Origin: Cornus controversa
Lineage: Eukaryota; Streptophyta; Magnoliopsida; Cornales; Cornaceae
NCBI GenBank assembly: GCA_026545225.1
Contig: CM048847.1
Span: 4,402,001 to 4,466,000 of the forward strand
Reading direction: 5' to 3'
DNA: 64,000 bases
The translations under genes and the position numbers were made by a program. Shown one piece after another: positions 9,601 to 23,149 of this stretch. The notes beneath the pieces are model-generated. The model was not told the DNA's origin. It worked only from the letters and a program-made list of their open reading frames with translations, and ran no database searches. Every line of letters begins with the position of its first letter. Position 1 is the first letter of the stretch.

Positions 9601-12600
9601 ACTCAAATGAAACAACTTTAAAATAGTTGGTAGCTTGCTAATTGTTTCCTTTAGATGTCCAAACGGTCGAATTTGGAACAAAGCACCATATGGTTGTGAT
9701 GAAGATCGGATTGACTTGTTCGTCACTTCTTTTGGATGCTTTGATGGTCTAATTTGGAAAAAAGAAACTTACGATTCTGATTATGGCACGACTTCTCAAG
9801 GAATGGGTTTTTGAATCAGAACAACTCAAACTAAACTTGTTTAAAATCATCGATAGCTTGGGAATTGTTTCTTTTACTTGTGCAGATGGTTGAAGTTGGC
9901 ATAGAGCACCATACGGTTGTGATCATGCATGAGTGCAGCATGAAATTACTCTTTTTGACTCAAGAGGTCCTGACGGTTGATTTTGGCATAAAGCAACGTA
10001 TAATTCTAGGTATGGCACGATTTCACGTGGATTGGGACTTTTCGAATCAGGACAAGTCAAACGAAACAAGTTCGAAACCGTTGTTGTCATTCTCTATTCT
10101 TCTGGACATCCAGATGGGCAATTCTAGCACAAAGCGCCATACGTTTGTCGTCATGCCTGATTATTGCAAGCAATTGTTCTTTCGACTCAGAACAACTCAA
10201 ACAAACATGGATGAAGATCGGATTGACATGCTCGTCGTTTCTTTGGGACGCTTTGATGGTTTCATTTAGGAAAAAGTAGCGTACGATTATTATTACGGCA
10301 CGACTTCTCTTGGAATGCGGTTTTCTAATCAAAACAACTCAAATGAAACAAGTTTAAAATAGTTGGTAGCTTGCTAATTGTTTCCTTTAGATGTCCAAAC
10401 GGTCGAACTTGGAACAAAGCACCATACGGTTGTGATGAAGATCGGATTGACTTGTTCGTCAGTTCTTTTGGATGCTTTCATGGTCTAATTTGGAAAAAAG
10501 AAACTTACGATTCTGATTATGGCACGACTTCTCAAGGAATGGGTTTTTGAATCAGAACAACTCAAACTAAACTTGTTTAAAATCTTCGATAGCATGGGAA
10601 TTGTTTCTTTTACTTGTCCAGATGGTTGAAGTTGGCATAGAGCACCATAGGGTTGTGATCATGCATGCGTGCAGCATGGAATTAATCTTTTCGATTCAAG
10701 ACGTCCTGACGGTTGAATTTGGCATAAAGCAACGTATAATTCTAGGTATGGCACGATTTCACGTAGATTGGGACTTTTCGAATCAGGACAAGTCAAACGA
10801 AACAAGTTCGAAACCGTTGTTGTCATTCTCTATTCTTTTGAAAATCCAGATGGTCAATTCTAGCACAATGCGCCATACGGTTGTCGTCATGCCTGATTAT
10901 TACAAGCAATTGTTCTTTCGACTCAGAACAACTCAAACAAACATGGATGAAGATCGGATTGACATGCTCGTCGTTTCTTTGGGACGCTTTGATGTTTCAT
11001 TTAGAAAAAAGTAGCGTACGATTAGTATTATGGCACGACTTCTCTTGGAATGCGGTTTTCGAATCAAAACAACTCAAATGAAACAAGTTTAAAATAGTTC
11101 GTAGCTTGTTAATTGTTTCCTTTAGATGTCCAAACGGTCGAACTTGGAACAAAGCACCATACGGTTGTGATGAAGATCGGATTGACTTGTTCGTCACTTC
11201 TTTTGGATACTTTGATGGTCTAATTTGGAAAAAAGAAACTTACGATTCTGATTATGGCACGACTTCTCAAGGAATGGGTTTTTGAATCAGAACAACTCAA
11301 ACTAAACTTGTTTAAAATCATCGATAGCATGGGAATTGGTTCTTTTACTTGTCCAGATGGTTGAAGTTGGCATAGAGCACCATAGGGTTGTGATCATGCA
11401 TGCGTGCAGCATGGAATAACTCTTTTCAATTCAAGATTTCCTGACGGTTGAATTTGGCATAAAGCAACGTATAATTCTAGGTATGGCCCGATTTCACGTA
11501 GATTGGGACTTTTCGAATCAGGACAAGTCAAACGAAACAAGTTCGAAACCGTTGTTGTCATTCTCTATTCTTCTGGAAATCCAGATGGTTAATTCTAGCA
11601 CAAAGCGCCATACGGTTGTCGTCATGCCTGATTATTGCAAGCAATTGTTCTTTCGACTCAGAACAACTCAAACAAACATGGATGAAGATCGGATCGATAT
11701 GCTCGTCGTTTCTTTGGGACGCTTTGATGGTTTCATTTAGAAAAAAGTAGCGTACGATTAGTATTATGGCACGACTTTTCTTGGAATGCGGTTTTCGAAT
11801 CAAAACAACTCAAATGAAACAAGTTTAAAATGGTCGGTAGCTTGCTAATTGTTTCCTTTAGATGTCCAAACGGTCGAATTTGGAACAAAGCACCATACGG
11901 TTGTGATGAAGATCGGATTGACTTGTTCGTCACTTCTTTTGGATGCTTTGATGGTCTAATTTGGAAAAAAGAAACTTACGATTCTGATTATGGCACGACT
12001 TCTCAAGGAATAGGTTTTTGAATCAGAACAACTCAAACTAAACTTGTTTAAAATCTTCGATAGCATGGGAATTGTTTCTTTTACTTGTCCAGATGGTTGA
12101 AGTTGGCATAGAGCACCATAGGGTTGTGATCATGCATGCGTGCAGCATGGAATTAATCTTTTCGATTCAAGACGTCCTGACGGTTGAATTTGGCATAAAG
12201 CAACGTATAATTCTAGGTATGGCACGATTTCACGTAGATTGGGACTTTTCGAATCAGGACAAGTCAAACGAAACAAGTTCGAAACCGTTGTTGTCATTCT
12301 CTATTCTTCTGAAAATCCAGATGGTCAATTCTAGCACAATGCGCCATACGGTTGTCGTCATGCCTGATTATTACAAGCAATTGTTCTTTCGACTCAGAAC
12401 AACTCAAACAAACATGGATGAAGATCGGATTGACATGCTCGTCGTTTCTTTGGGACGCTTTGATGTTTCATTTAGAAAAAAGTAGCGTACGATTAGTATT
12501 ATGGCACGACTTCTCTTGGAATGCGGTTTTCGAATCAAAACAACTCAAATGAAACAAGTTTAAAATAGTTCGTAGCTTGTTAATTGTTTCCTTTAGATGT

Positions 12601-13361
12601 CCAAACGGTCGAACTTGGAACAAAGCACCATACGGTTGTGATGAAGATCGGATTGACTTGTTCGTCACTTCTTTTGGATACTTTGATGGTCTAATTTGGA
12701 AAAAGGAAACTTACGATTCTGATTATGGCACGACTTCTCAAGGAATGGGTTTTTGAATCAGAACAACTCAAACTAAACTTGTTTAAAATCATCGATAGCA
12801 TGGGAATTGGTTCTTTTACTTGTCCAGATGGTTGAAGTTGGCATAGAGCACCATACGGTTGTGATCATGCATGCGTGCAGCATGGAATTACTCTTTTCAA
12901 TTCAAGATTTCCTGACGGTTGAATTTGGCATAAAGCAACGTATAATTCTAGGTATGGCACGATTTCACGTAGATTGGGACTTTTCGAATCAGGACAAGTC
13001 AAACGAAACAAGTTCGAAACCGTTGTTGTCATTCTCTATTCTTCTGGAAATCCAGATGGTTAATTCTAGCACAAAGCGCCATACGGTTGTCGTCATGCCT
13101 GATTATTGCAAGCAATTGTTCTTTCGACTCAGAACAACTCAAACAAACATGGATGAAGATCGGATCGATATGCTCGTCGTTTCTTTGGGACGCTTTGATG
13201 GTTTCATTTAGAAAAAAGTAGCGTACGATTAGTATTATGGCACGACTTCTCTTGGAATGCGATTTTCGAATCAAAACAACTCAAATGAAACAAGTTTAAA
13301 ATGGTCGGTAGCTTGCTAATTGTTTCCTTTAGATGTCCAAACGGTCGAATTTGGAACAAAG
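6695..13361 (+). repeat. 736-bp satellite array, left block (nine full units)
   Basis: Head-to-tail units begin (anchor GATGTCCAAACGGTCG) at 6709, 7445, 8182, 8918, 9654, 10390, 11125, 11861 and 12596, each 735-737 bp. A partial unit starts at 13332 and is cut at 13361 by the Athila-type element. Inside each unit, six positions related to GGTNNAATTTGG are spaced 81, 142, 87, 141, 142 and 143 bp, so the unit is a hexamer of a progenitor of about 142 bp with two shortened members. All units have the same orientation. Open frames of 134 codons (+) and 66 or 81 codons (-) recur in most units; the + frame begins with TTG rather than ATG, and I regard them as non-genic. Confidence 0.95.
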
Positions 13362-14608
13362 TGACGAGTGTAGAATAATGGATGTTTGTCGTTGCTTTTC
13401 TACACTTCGTACAAAAAATAATAAAACCTGCAAAAACTTTACTAAAAACTGTATAGTAGTAAGCAGGGTCGAACCACTCTCAAGTGAGAATCAATAACAA
13501 GTCTAAACTTCAAAACCTAATTCTCTTGAGATGAAAAATGAATATTTAAAAAATAAAATTCTGATTTTTTATTTAATAATAAAAACTAATATTAAATGTC
13601 TTAGATCAAATGATGGAAAAAATCTCAAGGAAAGAGAATTCACCACCATGGATCCATATAAATAAAGTTTTTTTTTATATTCTTATCTAGTTTTTCCTCC
13701 AATAACCAATACACTTCACCAATCCAATTAGAACTTGGAAAGATGAAGGAAAATATGGAATAAAAAAGAATGACTTGATTATATATGAGAGAGACATTCT
13801 TTTACTTAATCTGATGCACATTGGCTAGGTAAACAGAGGTAGGCATTCTTCGAATTACCATTATTTGGCAAACACGAAGAATCCTTCCTCTACTTTTAGA
13901 AAATAAAATCCAGAATAGAAGAGTAGAAGAATGCTCTTGGGAGGAAAAAGTAGACAAGAAAATAAAACAACTTACCTATACTTCAGCCATGGTGGCTTCA
14001 TCACTCCCTTGAGAAGGATGTTTACGCTTGCATATTAATAAAAAACAAACAAATATAAATGAAACTACTACTCATCATTGAATCAATAAAACAATTATAC
14101 TATTTTTTTCTATAATTTCTCTACAATTTCTAACCCCCCTCACCATCCCCTAAGACCCCCTATTTATAGAGTTAGAGGGGAATGGTTTAGGTGGGAAAAT
14201 TTTAAAATACAAAAATTCAAAATACAAATTTGAAATTCAAAATTCAAAATTCAAAAACAAAAATTCAAAATACAAAATTTTGAATTTGAATATCTAAAAT
14301 TTGATTTCCATATCTTTAATTTCAATTCTGGACTGCAGACGTGGCCGTGTACAAAATATTTGGCAAAGTTTTGAACTTGAGACCTCTTGTGAAGTAGATT
14401 GCACAGAATACCATCTCTCCTACAATTCTTCTTATGTTCATCTTTGGCTTTATATATCCTTTTTAGCCCTCTTTTGCTGCTTTTCTTCTTCTTTGGAAAT
14501 CAACCCCTATAAAACATAAAATGCAAAGATAAAAACCTTTAAATAAAATAAAAGATGAATTAAAAACTTATTTTAGGATATAAAATAGCAAGTTTTGTGC
14601 ACTTATCA
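13362..14608 (-). mobile_element. 3' LTR of the Athila-type element
   Basis: On the - strand it starts TGATAAGTGCAC right after a polypurine tract and ends ACACTCGTCA next to satellite sequence, giving TG...CA termini and a length of 1247 bp. A good TATA box lies at 14161-14168. With no second LTR in the window, its age cannot be estimated from LTR divergence. Confidence 0.85.
14161..14168 (-). promoter_or_regulatory. LTR TATA box
   Basis: TATAAATA on the - strand is followed by a G run (TATAAATAGGGGG), a common form for plant LTR promoters. Transcription would start about 30 bp downstream, near 14130, so 14130-13362 would be R-U5. Because this is the 3' LTR, it would drive transcription out of the element into the satellite to its left, not gag-pol. 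A weaker TATATAAA lies near 14448-14456. Confidence 0.55.
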
Positions 14609-14622
14609 AATTACCCCCAAAC
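14609..14622 (-). promoter_or_regulatory. Polypurine tract of the Athila-type element
   Basis: GTTTGGGGGTAATT on the - strand sits immediately upstream of the LTR start TGATAAG. This is the position where plus-strand synthesis is primed in LTR retrotransposons. Confidence 0.8.
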
Positions 14623-15449
14623 GAGCTTTTGCTAGTCCTCTAGCAAATACAAGCAAAAGAAATTAGTGTACAAAACTGCTACTTTTATTTAACTCCTAAC
14701 TAAAGATGTGCCACTTTCGCAGGCTGTTCTCGATTGCATTTACCATATGCAATAAGGCCTTAAACCCCTAGGTTACCCCTAGTGGACGAGCTATAGCCTC
14801 GTGAGGGTTTGCAGTGAAGGTACCCACAAACTTTCTAACTATTACAAAGAAGAATTGTTTTAAGGCAGTAATTTCCCCTATTGTTCAGAGAATCTCCTAT
14901 ATATCCATGAAACATGAAAAATAAGAAATGGAATTGATAAGTTCCTCATATACAACAAGCTACTAGGGTGTTATAATAATAAACATCAAGGAAAAATCAT
15001 CCATAAGTAACCTAGAAGCAGAGTGAATGTGTGTGAAGTCGACAAAAAGCCATCCTCAAATTCAAGTAATGTAATTCCCAAGTCACTAGAAGAAAAAGAC
15101 GTTTTGACTTCAAATCTCACAGGTAAATATCTCTCTAAAAGAATAACTCTCGGAGATTTGGCTAACTGTTTCTCTCAGTTGTATGTGAGTAGAAACTCTG
15201 TTTCCAAAGTAAAAGCAAGCTCACATACTAATATGAAAAACCGATACATATAAATAGAAAAGTCTCATGATAGGAATGTTGATCACTTTTGGGAGAATGT
15301 CGAGTTACCCACCATAGCGCCTGCTTACTTATTACCCACTATCATATCTTTCCATAAATCTTACAGGTGGTGATTAGGATGGGGCTGTAAGTGAATATTT
15401 TTGGAAGTGATGAGTCTTCAAAATATCTCAAAGGGAAAACTTGTCTTCT

Positions 15450-15612
15450 TCATTTTTTTTTTCTTTTTCTTCTTCTTCTTCTTTTTTTTTTTCTTTTCTT
15501 TTTTTTTTTCTTCTTCTTTTTTTTTTCTCTATCTTTCTTTCTTTCTTTCTTTCTTTTTTTTTTTTTTTTTCATTGAAAAAAAAATATGATGATTTTTTTT
15601 TTTTTTTCTTTT
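15450..15612. repeat. T-rich low-complexity tract
   Basis: Long T and CTT/TTC runs on the + strand (A-rich on the element-sense strand), with a CTTT tetranucleotide stretch near 15530-15555. It produces artificial phenylalanine- or lysine-rich frames on both strands. Length variation between individuals or assemblies is likely here. Confidence 0.9.
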
Positions 15613-16214
15613 TCACAAGAACATCCGTATCACTTTTCAGAAACTAACAACAGAAAGAAGGATTATGGTAGGATACGATAGTAGAAAAATAAATTACAAG
15701 GCCTATGTTTCTCTTAACTCGAAGTGATTTCATTCTCAGTGATCAACCAAAATGAAAGATAATGAGACTACCAACGATTTTTTATACGGTATCCAAGAAA
15801 ATTGAGTCATCTTTTGACTCGGAGTTAGCATAAAAACTCTCTACAAAAGTGAAAGGCACGAAAGCTCACACGGTCTAAGTCTCTACTATTAGATCTTCCA
15901 GATTATCAGGAGGTTACTCACTTTTCAATTCGAATTGCAAAGTTCGACTTTTGTGCAAAAAATATTTCTGCTTCTAAATGCCCGTGATACAATAATGTCT
16001 ATCATTATATTACCCTAATAACAAGTTCAATTTAGATCAAAACATTAACATCTCTTGGATTTCATGAAACGGATCATAAGTTAATCCAATATCATCATTG
16101 TAAAGGTACTATACTGCCAAAAAAATGTTTTTATTTTTTTTATTTTTTTTTTGAAAAATGACTCTATTTTGGATCAAAAGATTTTCAAAAAAAAGGCATG
16201 CATTTTGATAAATC

Positions 16215-16230
16215 TACCCCACCCCCAAAC
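16215..16230 (-). promoter_or_regulatory. Second polypurine-like tract downstream of pol
   Basis: GTTTGGGGGTGGGGTA on the - strand, about 340 bp after the pol stop, closely resembles the terminal polypurine tract at 14609-14622 (shared GTTTGGGGGT). It could be an additional plus-strand priming site or mark a former element boundary. No LTR start follows it. Confidence 0.45.
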
Positions 16231-16500
16231 AAAATACAACACTGTCCCTAGTGTTAAAAGTATAGTAACAATGTATTGATGAAGACAGATAGAAAAATAT
16301 TGGAACAAATTACCTCAATTGTTCTGGTGTGGTAGAAGTACAGTCCCTACAAATATGCAATGCATAATAATATAGACTAAATGATTTAGAACCATATTAA
16401 TCAAAGACCGTACCCCAAATAGAATATAAACATATCCAAATAGAGTTTACAAAAAATCCTAAACTAAGCAGCAACTACAAAACTCTAAAATCAACCGGCA

Positions 16501-16521
16501 GGGTTGCCTCCCAAGAGCGCT
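16501..16521 (-). other. GGGAGGCAACCC motif after pol
   Basis: On the - strand, AGCGCTCTTGGGAGGCAACC starts about 50 bp after the polyprotein stop. From memory, similar GGGAGGCAACCC motifs lie at the same place in Athila-type elements of many plants. The role is unknown; conservation without a reading frame would suggest an RNA or packaging signal. Confidence 0.45.
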
Positions 16522-16570
16522 AAGTTTAACGTCTTCAGCCAGACGCAAAAGAGATAGTACCCCAAAAAGA

Positions 16571-19500
16571 TCAATTGAGATAGACTGGATCGACAAGGAA
16601 AATATTTTCAATTTCACGAGCCTCCAACTCAAGAAAAGGCTTTATACGTTGAGCATTAACTTTGAATAACTTTCCATTTTTGGGATCTTGAACCTCAATA
16701 GCACCATGACTAGCAACTTGGTGGACATAGTATGGACCAGACCATCGTGACCTCAACTTCCCAGGAAACAATTCAAGACGAGAGTTATATAGAAGAACCT
16801 TCTGGCCTGGGGAGAAATCTTTTCTCAGAATTTGTTTGTCATGTTCCAATTTGGTCTTAGCTTTATAAATCTTCGAACTCTCGTAGGCATCATTTCTGAT
16901 TTCCTCCAACTCATCGAGTTGAAGTGACCTATGCTCTCCAGCTTTATCATAGTTAAAATTCATGGCCTTGATAGCCCAATAAGCACGGTGTTCGAGTTCG
17001 ACAGGCAAGTGACATGCTTTGCCATAGACTAAGCGATATGGAGACATTCCTATAGGAGTCTTATAAGCAGTACGATATGCCCACAAAGCATCTTGGAGGC
17101 GGAGACTCCAGTCCTTCCTTGTGGGGTTAACCGTTTTTTCTAAGATATGTTTGATCTCCCTATTGGATACCTCAGCCTGACCATTGGTTTGTGGGTGATA
17201 AGATAGGGCCACTTTGTGGGTGATCTCATATTTAGACATTAAGCTTGCAAAGACTTTGTTACAAAAATGGGAACCATTATCACTAATTATGGCTCGAGGT
17301 ACACCGAATCTAGGCAAAATTAAGTCTTTCAAGAAATTTACCACAACTCTATGGTCGGCTGTCTTAGTGGCTAATGCTTCTACCCATTTGGACACATAAT
17401 CAACAGCAAGAAGAATATAGATATACCCAAATGAGGAGGGAAAGGGTCCCATGAAGTCAATACCCCAAACATCAAATATTTCGACAACTAAAATTGATTG
17501 TTGGGGCCACTCATTACGCTTGGTAATCTTACCTAATAATTGACATCTAGGACAAGCGAGACAGTAGGTATAAGTGTCCTTAAAAAGGGTGGGCCAATAA
17601 AATCCCGACTGCAAGATTTTTGCAGCGGTCCTTTTAGAGCTAAAATGGCCACCACATGGCTGATCATGACAAAAGGAAATGACAGACTCTTGGTCGTCCT
17701 CGGGAACACACCTACGGATGATCTGATCTGGACAATACTTGAATAAGTAGGGATCATCCCAAAAATATTCCTTAGCCTTAGCTAAGAATTTTTCTCTCTC
17801 TTGCTTAGACCAAGTGGAAGGGATTTGACCAGTCACAATGTAATTGACAATATCAGCATACCATGGGGCATGAGATATTGTAAAAAGTTGCTCATCAGGA
17901 AAATAATCAGAGATGGGAAGGGAGTCACTAATAGAATCAACAATAAGACGGGACAAATGATCAGCGACTACATTATCTGAGCCTTTCTTATCACGAATCT
18001 CAAGGTCAAATTCTTGAAGGAGTAAGATCCATCGTATCAACCTAGGTTTGGCATCTTTTTTGGAGAGAAGATGTCGCAATGCTGCATGATCGGTATAGAT
18101 GATGACCTTAGATCCGATCAAATACGAGCGAAATTTGTCAAAGGAAAACACGACTGCTAATAACTCTTTCTCAGTGGTCGAGTAGTTAAGTTGCGCGTCA
18201 TTCAAAGTCTTGCTAGCATAATAGATCACATACGGTACTTTATCAACTCTTTGTCCTAAAACAGCCCCAACTGCATAATCTGACGCATCACACATGATCT
18301 CAAAAGGTAGGTTCCAATCAGGTGGGCGGATTATGGGTGCAGTGGTGAGGGCTAATTTTAATTGCTCAAAAGTTGAGTGACAAGCATCTGTAAACTCAAA
18401 TGGTGCATCCTTAGCTAGAAGATGGGTCAAAGGTCGTGCTATCTTACTGAAATCTTTGATGAAACGCCTATAGAATCCAGCATGACCTAAGAAAGCTCGA
18501 ATATCACGAACAGTTTTGGGGATAGGTAGATTTGAGATGAGGTCAACTTTTGCTTTATCTACCTCAATTCCCCCACTAGAAATAGTATGACCTAGGACAA
18601 TTCCTTTCTTTACCATGAAGTGACATTTTTCCCAGTTAAGAACTAGGTTAGTGTCACGACAACGTTGAAGCACTAGAGTAAGATGGTGTAGGCATTGCTT
18701 AAAAGATGAACCAAAGACAGAGAAGTCATCCATGAAGATTTCTAGAAATTTATCAACCATGTCGTGAAAGATACTCATCATGCACCTCTGAAATGTGGCG
18801 GGTGCATTGCATAACCCAAAGGGCATGCGACGATAAGCAAATGTGCCAAATGGACAGGTGAAAGTTGTCTTGTCTTGGTCATCGGGGTGGACGGGAATCT
18901 GGTTATAGCCAGAGTAACCATCTAAAAAGCAATAGTATGCCTGACCAGCTAATTTCTCTAACATTTGGTCAACAAAAGGTAGAGGGAAATGATCCTTCCT
19001 AGTCACACTATTAAGCTTCCTATAGTCTATACAAACTCGCCATCCAGTTTGGACACGAGTAGGAACCAACTCATTATTGTCATTGGCAACAACAGTGATG
19101 CCAGACTTCTTAGGGACAACTTGGATTAGACTTACCCACTGGCTATCAGAGATGGGATAGATGATATTGGCATCTAGAAGTTTGATAACTTCAGCACGAA
19201 CAACTTCCTTTAAATTGGGGTTAAGTCTCCTCTGAGGTTGTCGACAGGTTTTAGCATCGTCCTCTAAGTGAATGCGATGTTGGACCACGAAAGGACTAAT
19301 ACATTTGATGTCATCAATTGACCAACCTATTGCTTCCTTATTTGCCCTAAGAACCTTAATTAATTGGTTTTCCTGATCCTCAGTTAAATCAGAAGCTATC
19401 ACCACGGGAAATGTGTCAGACTCACCTAGGTATAAATATTTTAAAGTCGCAGGTAGAGGCTTTAATTCAACTCTAGGAGGCTTCTTGACATTTTCAGATG

Positions 19501-22120
19501 CAGTGGCATTCGGCAAAGACAATGGTTCAAATTGGGACCTATATTTTGGTGTGTCAGAGATTGGAGTGGAATCTAGCAAAGCATTGACTTCACTAATATA
19601 GTTATCCTCATCGAAATCAGCACTAAAATGGGCTAAACACTGTTGGAGTGGATCCTCAGGGTAGGAATGCTCAAAAGTGTGTGCGGTCAACGACTCAATA
19701 AGACAAACATCTTCAAAGGAATCTGAGTCGGGGGGTTGTTTCATCAAACTAAACACATTGACTTCCACTTTCATGTTACCAAAGGTCAAGGTCATGTTAC
19801 CATTCCTACAATTGATCAATGCATTGGCTGTAGCTAAGAATGGTCGACCTAAAATGATTGGAATTTGTTTACCTTGAGTGGGTTGGGTATCTAGCACTAT
19901 GAAATCTACAGGGTAATAAAAATCAGCCACTTTAACAATTACATCCTCAATTATACCCCTTGGAATCTTAACTGATCGATCAGCTAATTGAATTCTAACA
20001 TCAGTTTTCCTCAAATTATTCAACCCTAACTCTTGGTAGACTGAATAAGGTAACAAGTTCACACTAGCACCTAGATCCAACAAGGCCTGATCAGCAAAAT
20101 TTTTCCCTATCCTACAAAGGACAGTCGGACTGCCAGGATCTTTATGTTTGACCACGGCTTGGTTTTGTAGGAAAGAAGAGCAATGTTGGGCTATGAAGGC
20201 TTCCTTTGGGATATTGGTTTTCCTCTTGACTAAGTCCTTAATAAACTTTGCATAAGAAGGGATTTGCTTAATGGCAGTGAGAAATGGAATATTAATCTGG
20301 AGATTCTGAAAAATCTCTAAGATCTCACTGTATTGCGAATCCTTTTTATTATTGACTAGTCTAGAAGGAAAGGGTGCAGGTGGAGCATACGGCTTAAGAG
20401 TGGTAGTGTCAGTCTGAGGACTATGGGCTTTCTTGGCTCTGGGAGAGTTGGATGGGGGAGACTCAAATGGTGCAGTCTCATCTTGAGTGGGTAGCTCAAC
20501 CTTATTATCTATTTGCTTTCCTGACCGAAGTGTTGTGATGGAATTCACATGGCCATTTGATTGGTCAGTGGCAGAAGAAGATTCTATGAGATTAACCCCT
20601 TTGTTTTTAGGATTGATTTCAGGTTGGCTAGGCAAGGTACCCCTCTGTCTTTCAGTTAGAACAGAAGTAAGTTGACTCAATTGATTTTGGATTGACTGTT
20701 GAAATTGCAATTGGTTCTGAGTCAATAGGTCAAAGTTACTCTCTAACTTTTGAAATCTCTGATTGGATTGCTTATTAGTTTGATCTAGATTAAGGGCAAG
20801 CATTTTCAGAGTGTCATCATAGTTGGAAATATGTTGGTTTTGTGAGACAGGAGCAACATAATTGCTCATGGGATCAAGTGCGAGATCTTTATTGTGACTG
20901 AACTGATTGGTCAATGGGAATTGACCTTGAGGAACAAGAGGTCCTTGAGGTTGTGGTGGCCTATTGGAGTTACCTTGAGAACTAGGTTGACCACCTAAGT
21001 ATTGTGCAGGAAAATTTTGTCGGTATGAAAAGTTAGGATGATTTCGAGTATCAGGATGGTAAGTCTGGCTGAAGGTATTAGCTGTCGGTCTTTTATAGGT
21101 ATTAAAAGTACACACTTGTGCATCCGAAGGTTCAGATGTACAATAGACCGGACACGCATCAGTGGGATGGGATGAACTAGAACACATATTGCATTGTGCA
21201 CTTGTGGACATGAGTGTAAAAGCATCGAACTTTCGACTCAAGTCTTTCACACCATCGGCTAGACTTTGCATCACAGATTTGAGTTCATTTTCAGGCTTGA
21301 TCTCATACATACCAGATTTTCTATGGGATTGGTCATTCCTAGAAAATTCATCATCACAATTATTCCAATTCCAATTTTGGGCATTCTCAGCTAGTTCTTC
21401 TAAAAATTGATAGGCTTGATCAGGGGTTTGGTTCTTGAACTTACCTTGGTGCATAGACTCGAGCATGGTTCGATTCATAGGTGAAAGCCCCTTATAGAAA
21501 AATTGAACTAACTGTGCTTTATCAAAGCCATGGTGTGGGCATTTGAGAAGCAAATCATGAAAACGCTCCCAAGTGTGGTGGAATTGTTCCTCATTTTTCC
21601 CTCTAAAAGTGCTTATGGCATCTCTCATTGACTCGGTCTTTTGCATAGGATAAAATTTGTTCATAAACTTCTTTGCAAGTGCATCCCATGATTCAATTGA
21701 ATTTGGAGGAATGGAGTTGAGCCATGAGGCAGCCTTATCTTCTAGGGATAAAGGAAAAAGACGCAATTTGATACCCTCGGCATCCAAATTCTGATTTTTG
21801 AAAGTGTTGCAAATTGTTAAAAATTTGCTTAAATGGATATAAGGTTGCTCACTTTCAAACCCATGAAATTTGGGTAACAAATTGATTGTAGCGGGCCTAA
21901 TCTCAAATTGGGCCGCATTGTTCTCTGGGAGAACAATACAATTAGGTGGGTTGGCTGTGATGGGTGCAAAGTACTCATTTAAAGTCCGAGGTGCAGCCAT
22001 TGGATTATGAGTGGTGGTTGAAGAAAGTGAGAGAGTGAGAGGAGTCTTCTCTAAATCAGGAATTGATAGATCACTAGAAGACCGAACTAACCGTTTGTTA
22101 ACCCGCAACCACTTGGGCAT
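16571..22120 (-). CDS. gag-pol: Gag-Pol polyprotein, Athila-type Ty3/gypsy retrotransposon
   Basis: One uninterrupted frame of 1849 codons carries all replication enzymes in Ty3/gypsy order. Gag capsid spans about residues 85-250, followed by a CX2CX4HX4C zinc knuckle (C310, C313, H318, C323). The aspartic protease is at about 660-790 (D682 in DLGAS, the form usual in Athila). Reverse transcriptase is at about 960-1190, with D1067 and the FMDD pair D1131/D1132. RNase H is at about 1270-1392 (D1278, E1317, D1344, D1387). Integrase is at about 1480-1800, with a zinc finger (H1485, H1492, C1523, C1526) and a D1555/D1614/E1650 triad, exactly 35 residues between the last two. No chromodomain is seen. 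The first ATG gives a 40-residue extension; M41, before [13 protein letters not shown], resembles the usual Gag start and may be the true one. Every catalytic residue I can locate is intact, yet the element has no 5' LTR promoter. Confidence 0.95.
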   Translation of the reverse strand: MPKWLRVNKRLVRSSSDLSIPDLEKTPLTLSLSSTTTHNPMAAPRTLNEYFAPITANPPNCIVLPENNAAQFEIRPATINLLPKFHGFESEQPYIHLSKFLTICNTFKNQNLDAEGIKLRLFPLSLEDKAASWLNSIPPNSIESWDALAKKFMNKFYPMQKTESMRDAISTFRGKNEEQFHHTWERFHDLLLKCPHHGFDKAQLVQFFYKGLSPMNRTMLESMHQGKFKNQTPDQAYQFLEELAENAQNWNWNNCDDEFSRNDQSHRKSGMYEIKPENELKSVMQSLADGVKDLSRKFDAFTLMSTSAQCNMCSSSSHPTDACPVYCTSEPSDAQVCTFNTYKRPTANTFSQTYHPDTRNHPNFSYRQNFPAQYLGGQPSSQGNSNRPPQPQGPLVPQGQFPLTNQFSHNKDLALDPMSNYVAPVSQNQHISNYDDTLKMLALNLDQTNKQSNQRFQKLESNFDLLTQNQLQFQQSIQNQLSQLTSVLTERQRGTLPSQPEINPKNKGVNLIESSSATDQSNGHVNSITTLRSGKQIDNKVELPTQDETAPFESPPSNSPRAKKAHSPQTDTTTLKPYAPPAPFPSRLVNNKKDSQYSEILEIFQNLQINIPFLTAIKQIPSYAKFIKDLVKRKTNIPKEAFIAQHCSSFLQNQAVVKHKDPGSPTVLCRIGKNFADQALLDLGASVNLLPYSVYQELGLNNLRKTDVRIQLADRSVKIPRGIIEDVIVKVADFYYPVDFIVLDTQPTQGKQIPIILGRPFLATANALINCRNGNMTLTFGNMKVEVNVFSLMKQPPDSDSFEDVCLIESLTAHTFEHSYPEDPLQQCLAHFSADFDEDNYISEVNALLDSTPISDTPKYRSQFEPLSLPNATASENVKKPPRVELKPLPATLKYLYLGESDTFPVVIASDLTEDQENQLIKVLRANKEAIGWSIDDIKCISPFVVQHRIHLEDDAKTCRQPQRRLNPNLKEVVRAEVIKLLDANIIYPISDSQWVSLIQVVPKKSGITVVANDNNELVPTRVQTGWRVCIDYRKLNSVTRKDHFPLPFVDQMLEKLAGQAYYCFLDGYSGYNQIPVHPDDQDKTTFTCPFGTFAYRRMPFGLCNAPATFQRCMMSIFHDMVDKFLEIFMDDFSVFGSSFKQCLHHLTLVLQRCRDTNLVLNWEKCHFMVKKGIVLGHTISSGGIEVDKAKVDLISNLPIPKTVRDIRAFLGHAGFYRRFIKDFSKIARPLTHLLAKDAPFEFTDACHSTFEQLKLALTTAPIIRPPDWNLPFEIMCDASDYAVGAVLGQRVDKVPYVIYYASKTLNDAQLNYSTTEKELLAVVFSFDKFRSYLIGSKVIIYTDHAALRHLLSKKDAKPRLIRWILLLQEFDLEIRDKKGSDNVVADHLSRLIVDSISDSLPISDYFPDEQLFTISHAPWYADIVNYIVTGQIPSTWSKQEREKFLAKAKEYFWDDPYLFKYCPDQIIRRCVPEDDQESVISFCHDQPCGGHFSSKRTAAKILQSGFYWPTLFKDTYTYCLACPRCQLLGKITKRNEWPQQSILVVEIFDVWGIDFMGPFPSSFGYIYILLAVDYVSKWVEALATKTADHRVVVNFLKDLILPRFGVPRAIISDNGSHFCNKVFASLMSKYEITHKVALSYHPQTNGQAEVSNREIKHILEKTVNPTRKDWSLRLQDALWAYRTAYKTPIGMSPYRLVYGKACHLPVELEHRAYWAIKAMNFNYDKAGEHRSLQLDELEEIRNDAYESSKIYKAKTKLEHDKQILRKDFSPGQKVLLYNSRLELFPGKLRSRWSGPYYVHQVASHGAIEVQDPKNGKLFKVNAQRIKPFLELEAREIENIFLVDPVYLN

Positions 22121-23149
22121 AAACTAATACACAACTAATTTTTTTTTTTTTTTGTTTTTTAATTTTTTTTTTTAAGGGAAGAAAAACCTAACTAATTAGA
22201 TCCTAGAAGATGGGCTAAACACAGGATTGAACACACAAACCACACAAAAAATTTGGCCTTTTATCTTGAGCTTAAATTCAAGGGTGATGAATTTTTAAAT
22301 CTAATATTGTAGAAAATTAATTGGATGGTCTCCAAAATTAATTCTCTCCTAATTAGACAGCTTCTACTCTCTTTCAGAGTAACTAGAAGATTACCAGTTA
22401 AGGCCTACCAACAACACAACGAGGAGAGTTCCCAGGAAACTGTGGAGAGGCACGTGGCCTGCTTAATGACGGTACGTCCACACTCCTTAGACAGAACTTT
22501 TCCTAAACATTGTAAAGTTGGAAGGTGCTCACTGGAGTTACCAAGAGTTAACTCTTTCCAAGAGGGTCCTACAAGCTTTGTGTACACCCTATGGCCAATG
22601 TCTAATTGATTTTAAATTAAATTAGGCTTGGACTTTGACAAATGCTCGAATTTTATGATTTGTGGGCCACGGAAACAGGTGATGAAATCCCGACCGTATC
22701 TTGTTGAGGTGCTTGCCCTTAAGTATCTTATGCAAATGCTAATTTAAAAATGCACAAACAAAATAAGCAATAAAAATAATAAAGAAAAATGAGAACTTTT
22801 TTTTTTTTATCTTCCTTTTACCTAAAGTTACATCCTAATAAAAGTCCTTTTTGATCTTAAGGATAGTATAGTTCGGATATGGACATGACTGAGTATATTC
22901 TTGTGTGGTATAAATTCTTAATATTTGATATTCCTTTCATGAGACCAATGTATTTTCTTGAAAAATTCGTTCTTTGTTGAAAATATGTGAGGTAATCTAC
23001 ATTATTCTACTCACATATACTTGAGTGCAAAATTAGCCAATCTCTTAGTGTTCAATTTTGAGTGAAATATCATAAGTGAGATTTGAAATCAAAGCTAATT
23101 TTCTAAGAAAATCTAAAATGCATTTGCTTTAAAATTGAGAAGTATATTA
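22121..23149 (-). other. 5' leader of the Athila-type element, truncated
   Basis: About 1.03 kb lies upstream of gag. It has T-rich runs at about 22139-22175 and 22798-22809 and no convincing frame (the longest are 94 codons at 22325-22609 + and 60 codons at 22405-22587 -). No primer-binding site and no copy of the LTR end ACACTCGTCA is found before the satellite resumes, so the leader is cut at its 5' end. Confidence 0.7.

Larger units (their letters stand above)
14623..16570 (-). other. 3' non-coding region between pol and 3' LTR
   Basis: About 1.95 kb without a frame longer than about 76 codons outside low-complexity sequence. Some Athila relatives carry an env-like gene here; none is recognisable, so it was lost or never present. 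The region holds a T-rich tract (15450-15612), a second polypurine-like tract (16215-16230) and the motif AGCGCTCTTGGGAGGCAACC just after the pol stop. Confidence 0.7.

Noticed and set aside
14301-15253. Small frames in the LTR and 3' region (72 and 76 codons) as env remnants
   Set aside because: Too short, no signal peptide or transmembrane pattern that stands out, and one lies within the LTR itself.
15391-15647. Phenylalanine-rich and lysine-rich frames
   Set aside because: Products of a T-rich low-complexity tract in the Athila 3' non-coding region.
22995-23035. CATTATTCTAC near the right end of the Athila element, similar to the LTR end
   Set aside because: A short match in the opposite orientation to the element, with no further LTR similarity around it; likely chance.
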